Shown: in pieces, positions 7,161 through 16,628 of the stretch
How the letters are laid out: the number at the start of each line of letters is the position of its first letter
Numbering within the stretch: position 1 is the first letter of the stretch
Assembly (NCBI GenBank): GCA_023430565.1
Contig: JAEZAD010000229.1
Coordinates: forward strand, 1 to 47,066
Source of the DNA: Verrucomicrobiota bacterium
GTDB taxonomy: Bacteria > Verrucomicrobiota > Verrucomicrobiia > Opitutales > Opitutaceae
Length of the DNA: 47,066 nucleotides
Direction of reading: 5' to 3'
The notes under the pieces: generated by a model
What the model was told of the DNA's origin: nothing
Databases searched by the model: none
What the model saw: only the letters and a program-made list of their open reading frames with translations
Translations under genes and position numbers: made by a program

Positions 7161-9626
7161 CTAGCGCGCGAACGCGCGGCGCATGCCCCCGGTGACGAGC
7201 GCGAGCGTGATGAGCGAGTTGATCGGCATCAGGATCGCGGCGACGAGCGGGTTCATGTGGCCCGCGACGGCGAGGCCGACGGCGAGGGCGTTGTAGACGA
7301 CGGAGAAAACGAGAATGACGATCTGCGTGCGACGCCGGAGGGCGTTGACGGCGAAGAGTGCGCGAAGGCCGCCGATGCCGCGGCCGAGGTAGTAGAAGTC
7401 GGCTTTGCGCTCGAGGACGCCGCGGTGAATGACGGGCGTGCCGCGGCACCAGGCGCGGTCGAAGGCGAGAGAGTCGTTGGCGCCGTCGCCCAGCATGAGT
7501 GTGTCGCGACGATCGTGGCGATCGAGCCAATCGGATTTTTCGCGCGGCGTGAGCTCGGCGTGGGCGCGCTCGAGGGGCAGGCCGAGCTCGGCGGCGAGTG
7601 TGGTGACTTTGTTGGCGCGATCGCCGCTCAGGATGTGAGCGGAATAGCCGAGGGCGTGCAGCGCGGCGATTTCGGTGCGGGCGTCGGCCCGGGCTGTATC
7701 GGAAAAATGGAAACGGGCGACGACGCGGCCGTCGCAGGTGAGTTCCGTGCCTGTGCTGGCAAAGCCGGAGGAATCGTCATCTAATACGTTACAAAGGGAC
7801 GGTGAGTCGGGTTGCCAGCCGGGACGGCCGAGGGACCACAGGTGGCCATCTTCAGAGGTAAAATAGACGCCATGGCCGACGGACTCGTGGACGGAGACAT
7901 GCGATGAATTGTAACGTAATACGTTACAAGTCGGATCGGGCGCGGGGAGGGAGAGGAGGGATTCGTGGAGGGATTGGCTGATGGGGTGGGGGTTGTCGTG
8001 GACGAGGTGGAGGAGGGCGGCGCGGGCGTCGGGAGCGAGCGCGGCGAGGGTGTCGGGGTTTTGGAGGACGGGGGTTTCGAGGGTGAGGGTGCCGGTTTTG
8101 TCGAAGACGAGCTGGCGGACGCGGGTGAGGCGGGGCCAGAGGCTGGCGTTGCGGACGAAGACGCCGCGGCGGCGCAGGGCGATGGTGGCGATTTCTTCGG
8201 CGAGCGGGAAAGCGAGGCCGATGGCGCACGGGCAGGAGACGACGAGGACGGCGGTGACGACGGACCAGGTGCGAAGGGCGTCGTGCGATAAAAACCACCA
8301 CGCGAGGCCGGAGACGACGGCGACGACGATGATGCCGATGAGGTAGCCGCGGACGATGCGTTCGAGGAGGGGATGGGCAGAGTCGGCCCGCTGGCGGTCG
8401 CCGCTACCGGGGGAGAGGAGTTGGGCGAGGAGGGATTCGGACCAGGGTTGGAGGGCGGTGAGCTGGGCGTCGGCGCGGGTGAGGTTGACGGCGCCGGCGG
8501 GAATGCGCTGGCCGGCGCGGTAGGTGCGCGGCTCGGCTTCGCCGTTGATGGAGGCGAGGGAGAAATCGGCGTCGGTGGACTCGAGGCGCGATTCGACGGG
8601 GACGGTCTGGCCGGAGGCGGCGTAGTAGGACTGGCCGGTCGTGAGCTGTTCGGGCGCGAGGTCGGCGCCGGAGACGAGACGGACGCGTTGCGGTTTGGGC
8701 TGGTGAGCGAGGAGGCGGCGCTGGTTGCGCTCGACGGCGGCGGTCTGGGCCCAGCGTCCGATGAGCATGAGGAGGATGAACGTGCCGACGAAGTCGAAGT
8801 AAACGAACTCGTGGCGGCCGGCGAACCAGCCGTAGAGCGAGCCGAGGTAGGCGCCGAGGATGCCGATGGCGATCGGGAGGTCGATGTGCATCGCGCCCTC
8901 GCGGAGGGCGCGGAAGGCGCGGCTGACGAAGTAGGTGCCGCCGACGAGAAAGCTGAGGGTGCCGAAGGCGAGGGCGAGCAGGTCGAAGAGCCGCGCGTAT
9001 TCGAAATCCGGCGACATGCCGAAATACGCGGGGAACGCGAACAGCATGATGTTCATCGCGAACGCGGCGCAGAGGCCGATGCGTTTCACGAGGCCGCGCG
9101 ATTCGGGGACAGCGGTGGGGTCGCCCGGCGGACCGAGGAGATAGCCGAAAGCCTGGAGCTTGCGGGCGAAGTCGGCGGCGGAGAATTCGCCGGGGAGCCA
9201 GCGGAGGCGGAGCTGGCCGAGCTGGGCGTTGACCTCGATGTCGCGCGCGCCGGGTTGCTGTTGGAAGAGGCGCTCGATCAGCCAGACGCAACCGGCGCAG
9301 GAGATGCCCTGGACGGAAAGGGGGAGTTCGGGGATGGATGCGGCCGGCTGCTCGGCGACTTTCTGCGCGGTTTCGAGCCAGGAGAAGTCGCGAGGCTGGA
9401 AGACGACGGAGTCGGCGGGGGCGGTGACGTCGTCCTTGATGTTGTAGTAGCCGGCGAGGCCGTGTTCGTGGACGAGGCGGAAGACGTAGGAGCAGCCGGC
9501 GCAGCAGAAGCCGGATTCCTGCATGCGGGTGTCGAGGAGCGGGGCGCCGCAGTGCCGGCAAACGCGTTGGGCGCGTTTGCGGAGATGGGAGATGGGAGAT
9601 GGAAGATGGGGAACGGTGGTGCTCAC
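7161..9626 (-). CDS. ccoI: Cu+-type P1B ATPase for cbb3 oxidase assembly (CcoI/FixI)
   Basis: 821 residues from a GTG at 9624-9626, 7 nt after the preceding stop. The N-terminus carries a zinc-ribbon-like C-x2-C / CCAGC pair (23-45) and then an HMA metal-binding domain with GISCAGC (C110, C113). The actuator loop has INGEAEP near 360. The membrane metal site is CPC at 465-467, the phosphorylation motif DKTGT at 509-513, and the hinge motif is GDGAND. The family transports copper across the inner membrane to supply the CuB site of cbb3 oxidase. This gene closes the cco cluster, matching that role. A tandem GGAGATG heptad repeat encodes residues about 6-15, so the true start and N-terminus are less certain than the rest. 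Confidence 0.92.
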   Translation of the reverse strand: MSTTVPHLPSPISHLRKRAQRVCRHCGAPLLDTRMQESGFCCAGCSYVFRLVHEHGLAGYYNIKDDVTAPADSVVFQPRDFSWLETAQKVAEQPAASIPELPLSVQGISCAGCVWLIERLFQQQPGARDIEVNAQLGQLRLRWLPGEFSAADFARKLQAFGYLLGPPGDPTAVPESRGLVKRIGLCAAFAMNIMLFAFPAYFGMSPDFEYARLFDLLALAFGTLSFLVGGTYFVSRAFRALREGAMHIDLPIAIGILGAYLGSLYGWFAGRHEFVYFDFVGTFILLMLIGRWAQTAAVERNQRRLLAHQPKPQRVRLVSGADLAPEQLTTGQSYYAASGQTVPVESRLESTDADFSLASINGEAEPRTYRAGQRIPAGAVNLTRADAQLTALQPWSESLLAQLLSPGSGDRQRADSAHPLLERIVRGYLIGIIVVAVVSGLAWWFLSHDALRTWSVVTAVLVVSCPCAIGLAFPLAEEIATIALRRRGVFVRNASLWPRLTRVRQLVFDKTGTLTLETPVLQNPDTLAALAPDARAALLHLVHDNPHPISQSLHESLLSLPAPDPTCNVLRYNSSHVSVHESVGHGVYFTSEDGHLWSLGRPGWQPDSPSLCNVLDDDSSGFASTGTELTCDGRVVARFHFSDTARADARTEIAALHALGYSAHILSGDRANKVTTLAAELGLPLERAHAELTPREKSDWLDRHDRRDTLMLGDGANDSLAFDRAWCRGTPVIHRGVLERKADFYYLGRGIGGLRALFAVNALRRRTQIVILVFSVVYNALAVGLAVAGHMNPLVAAILMPINSLITLALVTGGMRRAFAR
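9581..9608. repeat. Heptad repeat inside the 5' end of ccoI
   Basis: Four near-perfect GGAGATG units (the last is GAAGATG) lie within the first 50 nt of the ccoI frame and encode the proline/histidine/serine-rich start (PHLPSPISHLR). They have the same 7-nt period as the intergenic arrays in this window, but a different unit sequence. Confidence 0.8.
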
Positions 9627-9633
9627 GCGAGGC

Positions 9634-10329
9634 TCAATGGCAGAGGAACGAGGACGGGTCGGGGCCGGGGAGGCCGAGGGTGGCGCGGAGGCGCCAGCTC
9701 AGCGTGACGGCGGTGACGAGCGCGAGGGCGATGCGCGTGCGGTTGAGCCAGAGTGGAGAGAGTTTTTTGCGCACCCAGTGGAATTGGGACTGGGCGAGCC
9801 AGAGGAGCGGGACGGTGCCGAGACCGAAGGCGAGCATGAACTCGACGCCGCGTATCGAGGAACCGGAGACGAGTGCGAGGGCGATGACGAAATAGAGCGG
9901 GCCACAGGGGAGGAGCGGCGTGGCGAAGCCGAGGGCGGCGGCGGAGTGGACGCGGGAGCGATTGCGGGCCCAGAGATTGAGACGGAAGGTGAAGCGGGCG
10001 AGGAAAGCGGGTTTCGGAATGTAGCGGTCGAGGCGAAAGGCCATCGCGACGAAGAACGCGACGAGGACCCAGGGCGTCCATTGGAGGACGGAGCGGGAAA
10101 CGAAGGTAAGCGGAAGAGCGCCGAGACCGCCGGCGAGGGCACCGAGCAAGGCGTAGCTGGTGAGGCGGGTGAGGTGGTAGGTGGTGCTGACGGTGGAGGC
10201 GTCGCCTTGATCGGCCCGCACGGGCATGATGGCGCAGGCGAGCGGGCCGCACATGCCGGCGCAGTGCAGGCTCGTGACGAGGCCGGCAACGAAGGCGGCG
10301 GCGGGGGAGTTGATGGCGGCGAGGTCCAT
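9634..10329 (-). CDS. Sulfite exporter TauE/SafE-like (COG2836) membrane protein of the cbb3 cluster
   Basis: 231 residues from the ATG at 10327-10329. It is a polytopic membrane protein with about six hydrophobic segments and the conserved motif HCAGMCGP at about 22-29. A second cysteine-containing motif, LLPCGPLY, lies near residue 140, the pattern of the COG2836/DsbD-2-like group often called sulfite exporter TauE/SafE family. These proteins occur next to ccoI and ccoG in many cbb3 clusters and have been linked to copper delivery or oxidase maturation. The gene ends 7 nt before ccoI, so the two are likely co-translated. The annotated sulfite role is by family name only; metal handling fits the context better. 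Confidence 0.85.
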   Translation of the reverse strand: MDLAAINSPAAAFVAGLVTSLHCAGMCGPLACAIMPVRADQGDASTVSTTYHLTRLTSYALLGALAGGLGALPLTFVSRSVLQWTPWVLVAFFVAMAFRLDRYIPKPAFLARFTFRLNLWARNRSRVHSAAALGFATPLLPCGPLYFVIALALVSGSSIRGVEFMLAFGLGTVPLLWLAQSQFHWVRKKLSPLWLNRTRIALALVTAVTLSWRLRATLGLPGPDPSSFLCH

Positions 10330-10335
10330 GGAGGG

Positions 10336-10466
10336 AAGCTGTAAGCTTTAAGCTGTAAGCTATAAGCGGTAAGCGGTAAGCGGTAAGCGGTAAGCGGTGA
10401 GTGGGGTCGGCGTGGCGGCTCGGGTGGTGACGCTTACAGCTTAGTGCTTATGGCTTACCGCTGTTT
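10336..10466. repeat. Two opposed heptad arrays (AAGCGGT type)
   Basis: The left arm, 10336-10398, is nine heptads (AAGCTGT-like units, then five exact AAGCGGT). The right arm, 10432-10466, is five heptads in the reverse orientation (GCTTACA, GCTTACC and similar). The arms are complementary across a 33-nt centre, so the transcript could form a long imperfect hairpin. The right arm runs into the 3' end of the 58-aa gene and supplies its stop codon. Confidence 0.85.
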
Positions 10467-10624
10467 TGCAGCGGGACTTCGGCGACTTTGTGGTTGGCGG
10501 CGATGGTGAACCAGGCGGTCCAGGCGGCGGCTTGGACGAGGAAGGCGAGGAGGACCCAGAGGAGGAGGCGGGATTTTTTTCGGCGCGGAGCGGTCGGGCT
10601 CCAATTGTCGGCAGCGGTGTTCAT
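10448..10624 (-). CDS. Small single-span membrane protein in the FixH position of the cco cluster
   Basis: 58 residues from the ATG at 10622-10624, which overlaps the ccoG stop as ATGA, so translation is coupled. The layout is a charged N-terminus (PRRKKSR), one transmembrane helix (LLLWVLLAFLVQAAAWTAWF) and a short tail. The position directly after ccoG is where FixH/CcoH usually sits, but the protein is far shorter than FixH (about 150 residues) and lacks its periplasmic domain. It may be a reduced CcoH-like assembly factor or a lineage-specific subunit. The last codons and the TAA stop lie in the heptad repeat, so the ancestral C-terminus may have been longer. Confidence 0.65.
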   Translation of the reverse strand: MNTAADNWSPTAPRRKKSRLLLWVLLAFLVQAAAWTAWFTIAANHKVAEVPLQNSGKP

Positions 10625-12183
10625 TTGATTTCCTCCTGCTGTTCTTCGCGAAGGAGGCGGGGCTCGGGGCCGAGGAATTCGACTTCGCGTTTGAGGGTGA
10701 AGTCGCCGTCGGCGTTGGTGATTTCGACTGCGAAGTGAAAAGGGCCGTCGTAGGTGGCGCGCGGTTGGCGGAGGACAAGCGGTTGCACGATTTCGCCGAG
10801 CGGCGGGACTTCGACGGCGGCGGTAAAGCCGGTTTGGCGGAGGTCGCCGCCGTGTTGAAGTTGGAGCGTGAATTGCTCGGGCTCGTTGCGCTTGTTGACG
10901 ATGCGGACGAGGAACTGATTGCGGACGTGATCGGCGTCGACGATGTAGGGCGCGCCGGTGATGCGGGTGACGCCGAAGTTGGCGGGTTTGACGGTGGAGA
11001 GGGCCCACGAAGCGACGCTCGCGCCGATGAGAAGGAGGATGCCGTAGACGATGGTGCGTGGACGGAGGAAGCGGGTGGGTTTGCCGGTGAAGGCGTTTTG
11101 CGAGTCGTAGCGGATGAGTCCACGCGGGCGGTGGAGGCGCGTCATGACGTCGTCGCACGCGTCGATGCACGCGGTGCAGCCGACGCACTCGAGTTGAAGG
11201 CCGTGGCGGATGTCGATGCCGGTGGGGCAGACATGGACGCAGCGGTGGCAGTCGATGCAATCGCCGAGGGTCGGCTCGCTGGCGCTCGCCGCCACGTCGG
11301 CAACGAGTGGAGCATGAGCGAGCTCGCGGCCGAGGTGGGAGCGGCCGGCGGGTTTGCCGCGGGGTTCGCCGCGGGCGGCGTCGTAGCCGATGACGAGGGA
11401 GTGGTCGTCGATGAGGGCGGACTGGATGCGGCCGTAGGGGCAGATGACGATGCAGAGCTGTTCGCGAAACCAGGCGAAGTTGAAGTAGAGGATGCCGGTG
11501 GAGATCGCCATGAAGGCGAAGGCGCTCCAGTGCTCGGTGGGAGCGGAGCGGATCATCGACCAGACCTCGGGCAGGGAGACGAAGTAGGCGAGGAAGAGGT
11601 GGGCGATCGTCGCGGAGGCGAGAATGTAGAGCGTGTGCTTGGCGGTGCGGCGGGCGATTTTGTTGAAGGAGAGCGGCGCGGCGGCGAGCGCGCGACGTTG
11701 CACGGCGTCGCCCTCGATGAAGCGTTCGATGCGACGGTAAACGTGATCGAGGAAAACGGTGTGCGGGCAGGCCCACCCGCACCAGACCCGGCCGAGCAGT
11801 GAGGTGATAAAAAAGAGCGAGAAGCCGAGGCCGGTGATGACGAAGAACAGGAGCCACATGTCCTGCGCGGCGAAGGTGAGGCCGAACAGGTGGAAGCGGC
11901 GTTCGGCGATGTCGAAGAACGCAGCGGGGTAGCCGCCGATCTTGATCCACGGCAGCGAGAGGTAGAACACGATCAGGCCGAGGGCGGACCAGCGGCGGGC
12001 GCGGGTGAAGCGGCCGTGGGTGTCGGCGGGATAGAGAAACGGGCGCGACCCGTCGGAGCGGATGGTGGTGACGGAGTCGCGGCTGGGCTTGGGGGCGGGC
12101 GCGAGTTTGGGGCTGCGATAGGTGTAGCGGGGCGGATTGGGCGCGTCCTTGGGGGAGGAGGGAGTGGGAAGGGTGGAGGGCAT
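10621..12183 (-). CDS. ccoG: Cytochrome c oxidase accessory protein CcoG (FixG)
   Basis: 520 residues from the ATG at 12181-12183. It is a membrane-bound ferredoxin-like protein with about five transmembrane segments, WCGWACPHTVF at 134-144 and CPYGR at 248-252. Two 4Fe-4S motifs follow, with cysteines at 309, 312, 315, 319 and 333, 336, 339, 343. An Ig-like C-terminal domain (about 400-510) matches the FixG/CcoG C-terminal domain. CcoG has been shown elsewhere to act in copper reduction and handling during cbb3 oxidase assembly. The gene lies between ccoP and the 58-aa membrane protein and overlaps the latter by 4 nt. Length is typical; the Ala/Pro-rich first 40 residues are probably disordered. 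Confidence 0.95.
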   Translation of the reverse strand: MPSTLPTPSSPKDAPNPPRYTYRSPKLAPAPKPSRDSVTTIRSDGSRPFLYPADTHGRFTRARRWSALGLIVFYLSLPWIKIGGYPAAFFDIAERRFHLFGLTFAAQDMWLLFFVITGLGFSLFFITSLLGRVWCGWACPHTVFLDHVYRRIERFIEGDAVQRRALAAAPLSFNKIARRTAKHTLYILASATIAHLFLAYFVSLPEVWSMIRSAPTEHWSAFAFMAISTGILYFNFAWFREQLCIVICPYGRIQSALIDDHSLVIGYDAARGEPRGKPAGRSHLGRELAHAPLVADVAASASEPTLGDCIDCHRCVHVCPTGIDIRHGLQLECVGCTACIDACDDVMTRLHRPRGLIRYDSQNAFTGKPTRFLRPRTIVYGILLLIGASVASWALSTVKPANFGVTRITGAPYIVDADHVRNQFLVRIVNKRNEPEQFTLQLQHGGDLRQTGFTAAVEVPPLGEIVQPLVLRQPRATYDGPFHFAVEITNADGDFTLKREVEFLGPEPRLLREEQQEEIK

Positions 12184-12247
12184 GGCTGCGCCGGGTGGGG
12201 GGAGCGCAGCGGGGAATCCGATAGGCTTCAGGTCGACGTGGGTCGCT

Positions 12248-12276
12248 CTGGATTCTTCGCTTCGCTCAGAATGACA
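12248..12276. repeat. Dispersed repeat, copy 1
   Basis: A 29-nt element containing GATTCTTCGCTTCGCTCAGA. Identical copies lie at 18868-18896 and 28359-28387, all between genes. The ends ATTCT/AGAAT are inverted repeats. Translated on the other strand it gives the recurrent false peptide VILSEAKNPG. Confidence 0.9.
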
Positions 12277-12291
12277 AAGGAGAAAGAAACG

Positions 12292-12864
12292 TCAGGTGGC
12301 GGGCGGGACCCAGGCGTCCTGCTTTTCGATGGGATCGGTTTCCTGGTGCTGGCTCATGATGTAGGCGACGACCTCGGAGACCTTCTTGGATCCGAGGACG
12401 GGGGCCCACGCGGGCATGCCCTTGATGAGCACGCCCTCGGCGACGGTCTTGTAGGCTTCGGATGGCGTGCCCCCGTGTATCCAAAGATTGTCGACGAGAT
12501 TGGGTCCGATGCCGCCGGTGAGTTTCTCGTTGTGGCAGCTGGCGCAGGTGGTGGCGTAGGTGGCCTTGCCGGCTTCGACGAAGACGGGGTTGCGGCTCAT
12601 CTTCCAGAGGCTCTCGTTATCGAGCGAGGGAGAGGCGGCGAGCCGGGCGGCTTCGATGGCGGAAAGTTGCTGCTCGAGGACGGCGGTGTTGGAAGGGCCG
12701 TCGGCGCGTTCGTAGTAGAACCAATAGCCGACCCAGAAGACGACGGTGGCGTAGAAGGTGACGAGCCACCAGTTGGGCATGCGTTTGTCGTATTCCTGGA
12801 TGCCGTCGAATTCGTGCGGGCGAATCGGATCTTCGGAAGGCGGTTGTTGCGAGGGAGAGGCCAT
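12292..12864 (-). CDS. ccoP: cbb3-type cytochrome c oxidase subunit III (CcoP), mono-haem
   Basis: 190 residues from the ATG at 12862-12864. The N-terminal part (EYDKRMPNWWLVTFYATVVF, about 24-43) is the CcoP membrane anchor. A c-type haem domain follows with CASCH at 107-111 and the distal Met in KGMPAW (M150). Classical CcoP proteins have two haem-binding motifs and about 300 residues. This one has a single motif, as in the shorter CcoP forms of Bacteroidota-like clusters. It passes electrons from soluble donors to the CcoO haem. It lies between ccoQ and ccoG on the same strand. Confidence 0.93.
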   Translation of the reverse strand: MASPSQQPPSEDPIRPHEFDGIQEYDKRMPNWWLVTFYATVVFWVGYWFYYERADGPSNTAVLEQQLSAIEAARLAASPSLDNESLWKMSRNPVFVEAGKATYATTCASCHNEKLTGGIGPNLVDNLWIHGGTPSEAYKTVAEGVLIKGMPAWAPVLGSKKVSEVVAYIMSQHQETDPIEKQDAWVPPAT

Positions 12865-12922
12865 GGGCGAGAAGTCGGGCGGAAAGAGGAGGACGGGCGC
12901 AAAGGGGCGGCGGAGGCGCCGC

Positions 12923-13078
12923 TTACTTTTCGAAAGGGAGGTTGGCGAAACGATCGGACTGGGTGCGGCTCATCCGGATCGCACGCCAGACGAAGGCGAC
13001 GAAGATCGATGACGCGGTGACGAACGCGATCGTGAGGCAGAGCGCGGCGTGTTCTTCGAGGAGGAGGCGTTTGAACAC
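12923..13078 (-). CDS. ccoQ: CcoQ/FixQ-like small membrane subunit
   Basis: 51 residues from a GTG at 13076-13078 to TAA at 12923-12925. The protein starts MFKRLLLEEHAALCLTIAFV, has one transmembrane helix, and continues through WRAIRMSRTQ to a polar tail ending NLPFEK. Size, single span, a basic segment after the helix and position between ccoNO and ccoP match CcoQ, a small subunit that stabilises the cbb3 complex. No other frame in this spacer is coding-like. The gene is too short for routine ORF calling. The GTG start is inferred because the upstream sequence changes into a heptad repeat. Confidence 0.75.
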   Translation of the reverse strand: MFKRLLLEEHAALCLTIAFVTASSIFVAFVWRAIRMSRTQSDRFANLPFEK

Positions 13079-13081
13079 GGA

Positions 13082-13130
13082 GTTGAGAGTTGAGGGATGA
13101 GAGTTGAGAGAGCTTAGAGCCCAGAGCGGG
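13082..13130. repeat. Degenerate heptad array
   Basis: Seven 7-nt units: GTTGAGA and close variants four times, then three GAG-starting units. It lies just upstream of ccoQ, in the 139-bp ccoNO-ccoQ spacer. Confidence 0.75.
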
Positions 13131-13138
13131 ACGGAGGC

Positions 13139-13217
13139 GTGATCGTGCTCGGCAAATTGCTAAGGGACGGCGGTCGGTTGGTTTCGAGCACGAGCACGAT
13201 TACGAGCAGGAGCACGA

Positions 13218-13218
<1 letters not shown>
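13139..13218. repeat. Degenerate 6-nt period repeat, second copy
   Basis: The right arm, 13186-13218, has hexads GAGCAC, GAGCAC, GATTAC. The short left arm, 13139-13150, has GTGATC and GTGCTC in reverse orientation. Positions 13191-13217 are identical to 523-549. The array abuts the ccoNO stop codon. Confidence 0.75.
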
Positions 13219-15542
<2,324 letters not shown>

Positions 15543-15572
15543 GGACGGGAAAAAGGACGGAGAAACCGAAAA

Positions 15573-15614
15573 CGAGAGTGCCCAGAGTCCAGAGCTGAGA
15601 GTCCAGAGCCGGGG
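15573..15614. repeat. Degenerate heptad array
   Basis: Six 7-nt units with consensus GNCCAGA (GTCCAGA twice) lie in the 99-bp spacer between ccoS and ccoNO. Confidence 0.75.
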
Positions 15615-15641
15615 AGAAGCGGAGGGCCAGGGCGGCGCGGT

Positions 15642-15815
15642 TTAGTCGCGCGGGTGCGCGGAGCGACGGACGACGAGGGGTTTTTCCTCGTTCAGGGGCA
15701 GGAGCGATTCGCGTTCGGCGCTGCTGAAGCGGCGGCTGTTTTCCCGGACGAAGAAAACGATGAACGTGAAGACCAGGCAGAGGCTGATGGCGAGCGTGAG
15801 TGGGATGACGGACAT
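15642..15815 (-). CDS. ccoS: cbb3-type oxidase assembly protein CcoS
   Basis: 57 residues from the ATG at 15813-15815, giving MSVIPLTLAISLCLVFTFIV, the typical CcoS start. The longer frame upstream adds 21 unrelated residues. It is one transmembrane helix followed by a short charged tail (RENSRRFSSAERESLLPL). CcoS is needed for cofactor insertion into the catalytic subunit of cbb3 oxidase. It is the first gene of the cluster here, whereas in many proteobacteria it follows ccoI. The 194-bp region upstream is the likely promoter of the whole operon. Confidence 0.88.
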   Translation of the reverse strand: MSVIPLTLAISLCLVFTFIVFFVRENSRRFSSAERESLLPLNEEKPLVVRRSAHPRD

Positions 15816-15901
15816 GGGCGTGTGTGGTTTTCCGAGCGGCCCCACTTTACCCATGCGGGGGGTGGAATCGCTCCGCACGCGTTGCCAAGGCCTGTGCGTT
15901 T

Positions 15902-15945
15902 ATTGTTCGCGCGGGGTCCGAACACGTCGGGGGAATTGCCATCAA
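15902..15945 (-). promoter_or_regulatory. Possible FNR/Anr-type promoter for the cco operon (weak)
   Basis: On the minus strand TTGAT-GGCA-ATTCC (15932-15945) matches 7 of 10 conserved positions of the FNR/Anr box, with a good left half and a poor right half. A -10-like AACAAT (15902-15907) lies 24 nt downstream. The arrangement suits an oxygen-responsive activator, which is expected for cbb3 genes, but the right half-site is weak. Confidence 0.25.
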
Positions 15946-16009
15946 AAGACGCGCACGCTTCAGCAACGCATGCGGTGCGGTGCCAGCGATTGTCGGGTAA
16001 GGTCGCGCC

Positions 16010-16546
16010 GTGCAGGAGAGCCTACTGAACAGCCTCTGTGCCCGACGCTTCGCCATTCACGCGCGTTGGGATACGCTGTTACGAACGGAGCGAGTAACCA
16101 GCCCGCTGGCGTATCCGGATGCGCTGGTGCACTTGATCGAGTGGGCGCTGGATCAGATTTTCACGCTGTTGCGCGATCCCACGGTGCGGAAGCGGGCGGA
16201 GCATGCGGGCGGGCGGGGCACGGCGCGGCCGGTGTGTCCGTGCGGGCGCAGTCCGCTGCTCGCGTTTTTCCTGGCCGGCGAGCAGGCGCTATTAGAGGCG
16301 CTGGTGCTGGAGCAGGCGGCGCATCTGCCGATCGATCCGTCGGAGCGCGATGCGGCGCTGGGCGAGTTGTATTACGTCGTGCGCACGCTGGCCCGGCGCG
16401 AAGTCGATGCGTTTTGTGCGGTGTGCCAGCATCGGCACGACGGGGAAAACGGCGGCGCGCATCACGGCCATGAGGCGGTGCACGCGGCCGGACCGGCGCC
16501 GGAGGAGGCGCACAAAGCGGAAGTGGTGGCGACGAAGCCGGCGTGA
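16010..16546 (+). CDS. Hypothetical protein with CPC and CxxC motifs and a His-rich tail
   Basis: 178 residues from a GTG at 16010. No family is recognised. The central part is predicted helical and hydrophobic (SPLLAFFLAGEQALLEALVL), without a clear transmembrane segment. There is a CPCG motif (C76, C78) and a later CAVCQHRH (C136, C139) followed by a histidine-rich tail (GGAHHGHEAVHAA), features that suggest metal binding. The gene is divergent from the cco operon and convergent with the PocR-AraC gene. A role in metal or redox sensing near the oxidase cluster is possible but is inference only. Confidence 0.6.
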   Translation: MQESLLNSLCARRFAIHARWDTLLRTERVTSPLAYPDALVHLIEWALDQIFTLLRDPTVRKRAEHAGGRGTARPVCPCGRSPLLAFFLAGEQALLEALVLEQAAHLPIDPSERDAALGELYYVVRTLARREVDAFCAVCQHRHDGENGGAHHGHEAVHAAGPAPEEAHKAEVVATKPA

Positions 16547-16601
16547 GGCGGGGAAGCGTCGGCGGCCGAAGGACGGCAGGCGCGGTCGCGGCGGGAAATG
16601 C

Positions 16602-16622
16602 GCGGTGGGGCGCCGCGCCTTC
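16602..16622. repeat. GCGGTGGGG-type palindromic repeat, copy 1
   Basis: GCGGTGGGGCGCCGCGCCTT lies just past the 3' end of the PocR-AraC gene. It is related to copies at 17729-17750, 19870-19890 and 28479-28500. This copy is the most diverged: the stem is GCGG/CCGC. Confidence 0.65.
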
Positions 16623-16628
16623 AAGAGG

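Noticed and set aside
10448..11950. 500-aa minus-strand frame through ccoG
   Set aside because: Most of it is an out-of-frame Arg/His-rich translation of ccoG. Only its last 58 residues, from an ATG overlapping the ccoG stop, look like a real protein.
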